Assembly (NCBI GenBank): GCA_025352915.1
Contig: JANXSA010000664.1
Span: 1-7,292 of the forward strand
Origin: Rhodospirillales bacterium
GTDB lineage: Bacteria > Pseudomonadota > Alphaproteobacteria > Acetobacterales > Acetobacteraceae
DNA: 7,292 nt
Direction: 5' to 3'
Numbering within the stretch: position 1 is the stretch's first letter; each line of letters opens with the position of its first letter. This document shows, piece by piece, positions 4,840-7,292 of the stretch. The notes under the pieces were generated by a model. It saw nothing but the letters and a program-made list of their open reading frames with translations. It was not told where the DNA came from and searched no databases. The translations under genes and the position numbers were made by a program.

Positions 4840-5820
4840 CTATTTCGCGGCGACACTCAACGCGTGCGAATCGGCAGCATGTTCAGCAAGCCATTTTTCG
4901 ACTTCCAGGGCCGCCATGCAACCAGTTCCTGCGGCTGTGACCGCCTGACGCCACACTTTGTCCTGCACATCGCCCGCCGCGAACACCCCGGGCACGGATG
5001 TACGGGTCGATCCCGGCGGCGTCAGCACGTAGCCCTCGCCATCCAAGGCGACCTGGCCCTGGAACATCGAAGTGGTCGGAGTATGCCCGATGGCGATGAA
5101 AACCCCATCAATTTCCAGCAGCCGCTCCGCAGATGTCGTGATATCGCGCAAACGCAGCCCATTCACCGTGACCGGCGCGGCGGCGGCGGTGATCTCCTCG
5201 ACCACGGCGTTCCACACCACCTTGATGCGCGGATGGGCAAACAACCGGGCCTGCAAGATCTTTTCGGCCCGCAAGCTGTCGCGCCGGTGGATCAGCGTCA
5301 CCTCGCTCGCCAGATTGGCCAGATACAGCGCTTCCTCCACGGCGGTATTGCCGCCGCCGATCACCGCCACCCGCTTGCCGCGAAAAAAGAACCCATCGCA
5401 GGTGGCACAGGCAGACACGCCAAACCCCTGCAACCGCTGTTCGGACTCCAACCCGAGCCAGCGCGCCTGCGCCCCGGTGGCGATAATAATGGAATCAGCG
5501 ATGTAGATGTCGCCCGAGTCGGCTTCGCAGCGGAACGGCTGGGCTGAAAAATCCACCTTGGTGATGATGTCGTAGGCGATGCGGGTGCCGACATGCTCGG
5601 CCTGTTTCTGCATCTGCTCCATCAGCCACGGCCCCTGGATCGCCGCGGCGAAACCGGGATAATTCTCCACATCGGTGGTGATCGTCAGTTGCCCGCCCGG
5701 CTGCAACCCGGCCACCAGCATCGGTTCCAGGCTGGCGCGCGCGGCATAGATCGCCGCGGTGTAGCCGGCGGGTCCCGCGCCAATGATCAGCACACGGGTT
5801 CGGTGGGTCGTAACAGCCAT
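4840..5820 (-). CDS. trxB: Thioredoxin-disulfide reductase
   Basis: This cytoplasmic FAD enzyme transfers electrons from NADPH to thioredoxin. The 326-residue protein has the FAD-binding GAGPAGYTAAIYAAR (14-28), GGQLTITTDVENYPGF (42-57), the redox-active CATC (Cys138 and Cys141) and the NADPH-binding GGGNTAVEEALYL (155-167). It also has HRRDSLRA (178-185), which contacts the 2'-phosphate of NADPH, and the C-terminal FAD motif AAGDVQD (281-287). All catalytic features are intact and the length is normal for low-molecular-weight bacterial TrxB. The ATG at 5820 has GGAAGA 7 nt upstream. The gene is first in a leftward unit with the LysR regulator, which suggests that thiol stress control and thioredoxin recycling are linked. 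Its promoter lies only about 20-80 bp from the end of an ISAs1 element. Confidence 0.97.
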   Translation of the reverse strand: MAVTTHRTRVLIIGAGPAGYTAAIYAARASLEPMLVAGLQPGGQLTITTDVENYPGFAAAIQGPWLMEQMQKQAEHVGTRIAYDIITKVDFSAQPFRCEADSGDIYIADSIIIATGAQARWLGLESEQRLQGFGVSACATCDGFFFRGKRVAVIGGGNTAVEEALYLANLASEVTLIHRRDSLRAEKILQARLFAHPRIKVVWNAVVEEITAAAAPVTVNGLRLRDITTSAERLLEIDGVFIAIGHTPTTSMFQGQVALDGEGYVLTPPGSTRTSVPGVFAAGDVQDKVWRQAVTAAGTGCMAALEVEKWLAEHAADSHALSVAAK

Positions 5821-5849
5821 GCCAACATCTTCCGATCGGTAATTCCGTC

Positions 5850-5879
5850 AGAATAGGGGCCGCAAGGGGCAGGCTTCAA
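5850..5879 (-). promoter_or_regulatory. Candidate trxB promoter
   Basis: On the minus strand TTGAAG (5879-5874) and TATTCT (5855-5850) are 18 bp apart, and each matches four of six sigma-70 consensus positions. The start would fall near 5843, giving a leader of about 22 nt with the trxB Shine-Dalgarno. Three CAAG units (5877-5888, plus strand) overlap the -35 side. The ISAs1 end is 20 bp further upstream, so upstream control sites may have been replaced by the insertion. Confidence 0.45.
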
Positions 5880-5898
5880 GCAAGCAAGCCTCCGGCGG

Positions 5899-5919
5899 CA
5901 GGGCAATCGGGTGAAAGAT
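5899..5919 (+). repeat. Left terminal inverted repeat of the ISAs1 element
   Basis: The repeat starts CAGGGCAATCGGGTGAAAGA at 5899. It matches the reverse complement of 7132-7152 at 19 of 21 positions, differing at positions 6 and 19. Such CAGGG-starting ends are typical of this family. Confidence 0.88.
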
Positions 5920-5985
5920 CGCGTGACAAACTGCTGAATTGCTGAATCTGTGCGTGTCCTCTGACCGGCTGCGTGGAGGACGACG

Positions 5986-7131
5986 ATGGACGACCTGGCA
6001 ACAGACTGTGGTGCATTTTTCGAGGCGACTGTCTTTCTCAGTCATTTCAATGAGTTGCCTGATCCCCGTCAAGCGGTGAAGGTCGTCTATCCGCTCGACG
6101 AGGTGCTACTGTTGTCGCTGCTGGCGGTGCTGGCCGGGGCTGAAGCGTTTACCGATATAGCCCGGTTTGGCGACAAGAAGCTGGAGTTGTTGCGCCGGTT
6201 CCGCCCGTTCCTCGATGGCACGCCGCCGCATGATCGCATCGGCGATATCTTCGCCGCTCTGGATTGCGAACATTTCCAACGCTGTTTCGTCGGATGGGTC
6301 GCCGCATTGACCGGGATGCCGGCCGGGGTCATCGCCATCGATGGCAAGACGCTGCGCCGATCCGGCCACAAGAAGGCCGGCCGTGCACCGATCCACATGG
6401 TCTCGGCCTTCGCGGCGCGCCAGCGCCTGGTGCTCGGGCAGGTCAAGGTGGCCGAAAAATCCAATGAGATCGTAGCGATCCCCAAGCTTCTCAATATGTT
6501 AGCAATCGAAGGGGCGATCGTGACAATCGATGCCATGGGGTGCCAGCGCGACATCGCCCAAAAGATCCTCGACAAGAAGGCCGACTACGTCCTGGCGCTG
6601 AAGGGCAACCAGGGTTCGCTGCGCGAGGACGTCGAAATGTTTGCCACCGAGCAGAAGGCCCGAGACTTCGCCGACACTGAGATCAGCCGCGATACCACGA
6701 TCGGTGGCGATCACGGACGCATCGAAACCCGAACCACCACCGTCATCCACGACGTCAAATGGCTACAGCAGCGTCATGACTGGCCCGGCTTGAAGGCCGT
6801 CGTCATGGTCGAAAGTCGCCGCGAGATTAACGGAAAAGCCGAGCAGGAAACACGGTTCTATCTCACCTCATTGGTTATGGTGGCGGCCCTCCTCGGGCCG
6901 GTTGTGCGCAGCCATTGGGCGATCGAAAACAGCCTGCATTGGGTCATGGACATGATTTTCCGCGACGACGAGTGCCGGGTCCGAACCGATCACGCTCCCG
7001 CAAATTTCACCACCATCAAGCACATGGCTCATAACCTGCTACGAACCGCTGCCAGCAAGGACTCGCTGCGCCTCAGGCGGAAGATTGCCGCATGGGATGA
7101 CGACTTCCTGGCAAGCTTGGTAGCCGCGTGA
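5986..7131 (+). CDS. ISAs1-family transposase (DDE)
   Basis: This transposase of 381 residues is full length for ISAs1/H-repeat-associated proteins. The N-terminal associated domain has FNELPDPRQAVKVVYPLDEV (21-40) and FRPFLDGTPPHDRIGDIFA (72-90). The RNase-H-like catalytic core has VIAIDGKTLRRS, where Asp119 is the first acidic residue, and IVTIDAMGCQ with Asp182. These are followed by YVLALKGNQ (201-209), DHGRIETRT (242-250) and SHWAIENSLHWVMD with Glu314, the third acidic residue. The DDE triad is complete, so the enzyme is probably functional. The start has GGAGG 8 nt upstream (GTGGAGGACGACGATG). The TGA stop abuts the right terminal repeat. It belongs to the mobile element and tells nothing about the neighbouring genes. 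Confidence 0.96.
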   Translation: MDDLATDCGAFFEATVFLSHFNELPDPRQAVKVVYPLDEVLLLSLLAVLAGAEAFTDIARFGDKKLELLRRFRPFLDGTPPHDRIGDIFAALDCEHFQRCFVGWVAALTGMPAGVIAIDGKTLRRSGHKKAGRAPIHMVSAFAARQRLVLGQVKVAEKSNEIVAIPKLLNMLAIEGAIVTIDAMGCQRDIAQKILDKKADYVLALKGNQGSLREDVEMFATEQKARDFADTEISRDTTIGGDHGRIETRTTTVIHDVKWLQQRHDWPGLKAVVMVESRREINGKAEQETRFYLTSLVMVAALLGPVVRSHWAIENSLHWVMDMIFRDDECRVRTDHAPANFTTIKHMAHNLLRTAASKDSLRLRRKIAAWDDDFLASLVAA

Positions 7132-7152
7132 ATGTTTCACCCGATTCCCCTG
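7132..7152 (-). repeat. Right terminal inverted repeat of the ISAs1 element
   Basis: On the minus strand it reads CAGGGGAATCGGGTGAAACA from 7152, the partner of the left repeat at 5899-5919. It begins immediately after the transposase stop codon. Confidence 0.88.
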
Positions 7153-7222
7153 GCAAGGTGGGGCGTTGCCGGGGCGGCGCGTTGGCGGCAGAGTGCGAGC
7201 CTCAAACAAGGGGAGACGGCGA

Positions 7223-7292
7223 ATGGCGTTCTATGAGCTGCGGCAATACAAGGTGAATCCCGGCCGGATGGCCCAGTGGCTGGAGGTGATGG
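7223..7292 (+). CDS. Partial NIPSNAP-family protein (N-terminus)
   Basis: Only the first 23 codons are in the window: MAFYELRQYKVNPGRMAQWL followed by EVM. The pattern (hydrophobic)-YELR-x-Y-x-(V/L)-x-PGRM is characteristic of the start of NIPSNAP-domain proteins, small ferredoxin-like alpha/beta proteins of mostly unknown function in bacteria. The ATG at 7223 is preceded by AAGGGGAGA at a suitable distance. The gene starts 70 bp after the ISAs1 element and is divergent from trxB, so its native upstream region has probably been cut or replaced by the insertion. Confidence 0.7.
   Translation, partial: MAFYELRQYKVNPGRMAQWLEVM

Larger units (their letters stand above)
5899..7152 (+). mobile_element. 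Complete ISAs1-family insertion sequence
   Basis: The element is 1254 bp, typical for ISAs1. It is bounded by near-perfect terminal inverted repeats starting CAGGG (5899-5919 and 7132-7152) and carries one intact transposase gene that ends directly at the right repeat. No 8-10 bp target duplication is visible: TCCGGCGG precedes the left end and GCAAGGTG follows the right end. The flanks may therefore have been rearranged, or the duplication has decayed. The intact transposase suggests recent acquisition. Confidence 0.88.

Noticed and set aside
5877..5888. Three CAAG units beside the trxB promoter as a phase-variable repeat.
   Set aside because: Three tetranucleotide copies are too few to suggest slippage control.

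Overview
The window is GC-rich DNA, with codon use and gene types that fit an alphaproteobacterium. My best guess is Rhodospirillales or Acetobacteraceae, but no rRNA or other marker gene fixes this. It holds six complete protein genes, two genes cut by the window edges, one complete insertion sequence and one candidate small RNA.

Left part (1-3371). A gene cut by the window edge runs leftwards from about 276-309. It encodes an exported or unknown protein, and its start is problematic. Upstream on the same strand is an AlkA-type DNA-3-methyladenine glycosylase (1114-422). A short AT-rich divergent promoter region (about 1141-1232) separates it from an OmpR-type response regulator (1233-1964), which is probably read from a leaderless mRNA. 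An EnvZ-like sensor kinase (2037-3371) follows. A perfect 12-bp inverted repeat lies between regulator and kinase, so the pair may be unequally expressed.

Middle part (3372-5898). On the minus strand the order of transcription is trxB (thioredoxin reductase, 5820-4840), then a LysR-family regulator (4715-3834), then about 460 bp with no convincing protein gene. That gap ends in a very good minus-strand intrinsic terminator (3427-3397). Just upstream of it are a CCC-loop hairpin and three CUCC-type anti-Shine-Dalgarno motifs. In Rhizobiales, as I recall, the LysR regulator LsrB/VtlR sits beside trxB and beside the AbcR (alpha-r15) small RNAs. I therefore read this block as a trxB - lsrB/vtlR-like - abcR-like module linking thiol redox state, a LysR switch and post-transcriptional control by a trans-acting sRNA. 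This is the most interesting part of the window.

Right part (5899-7292). A complete ISAs1-family insertion sequence (5899-7152) has 19/21-matching terminal inverted repeats and an intact 381-aa DDE transposase. It sits immediately upstream of the trxB promoter. No target-site duplication is visible. Beyond it, the first 23 codons of a NIPSNAP-like protein run off the right edge.
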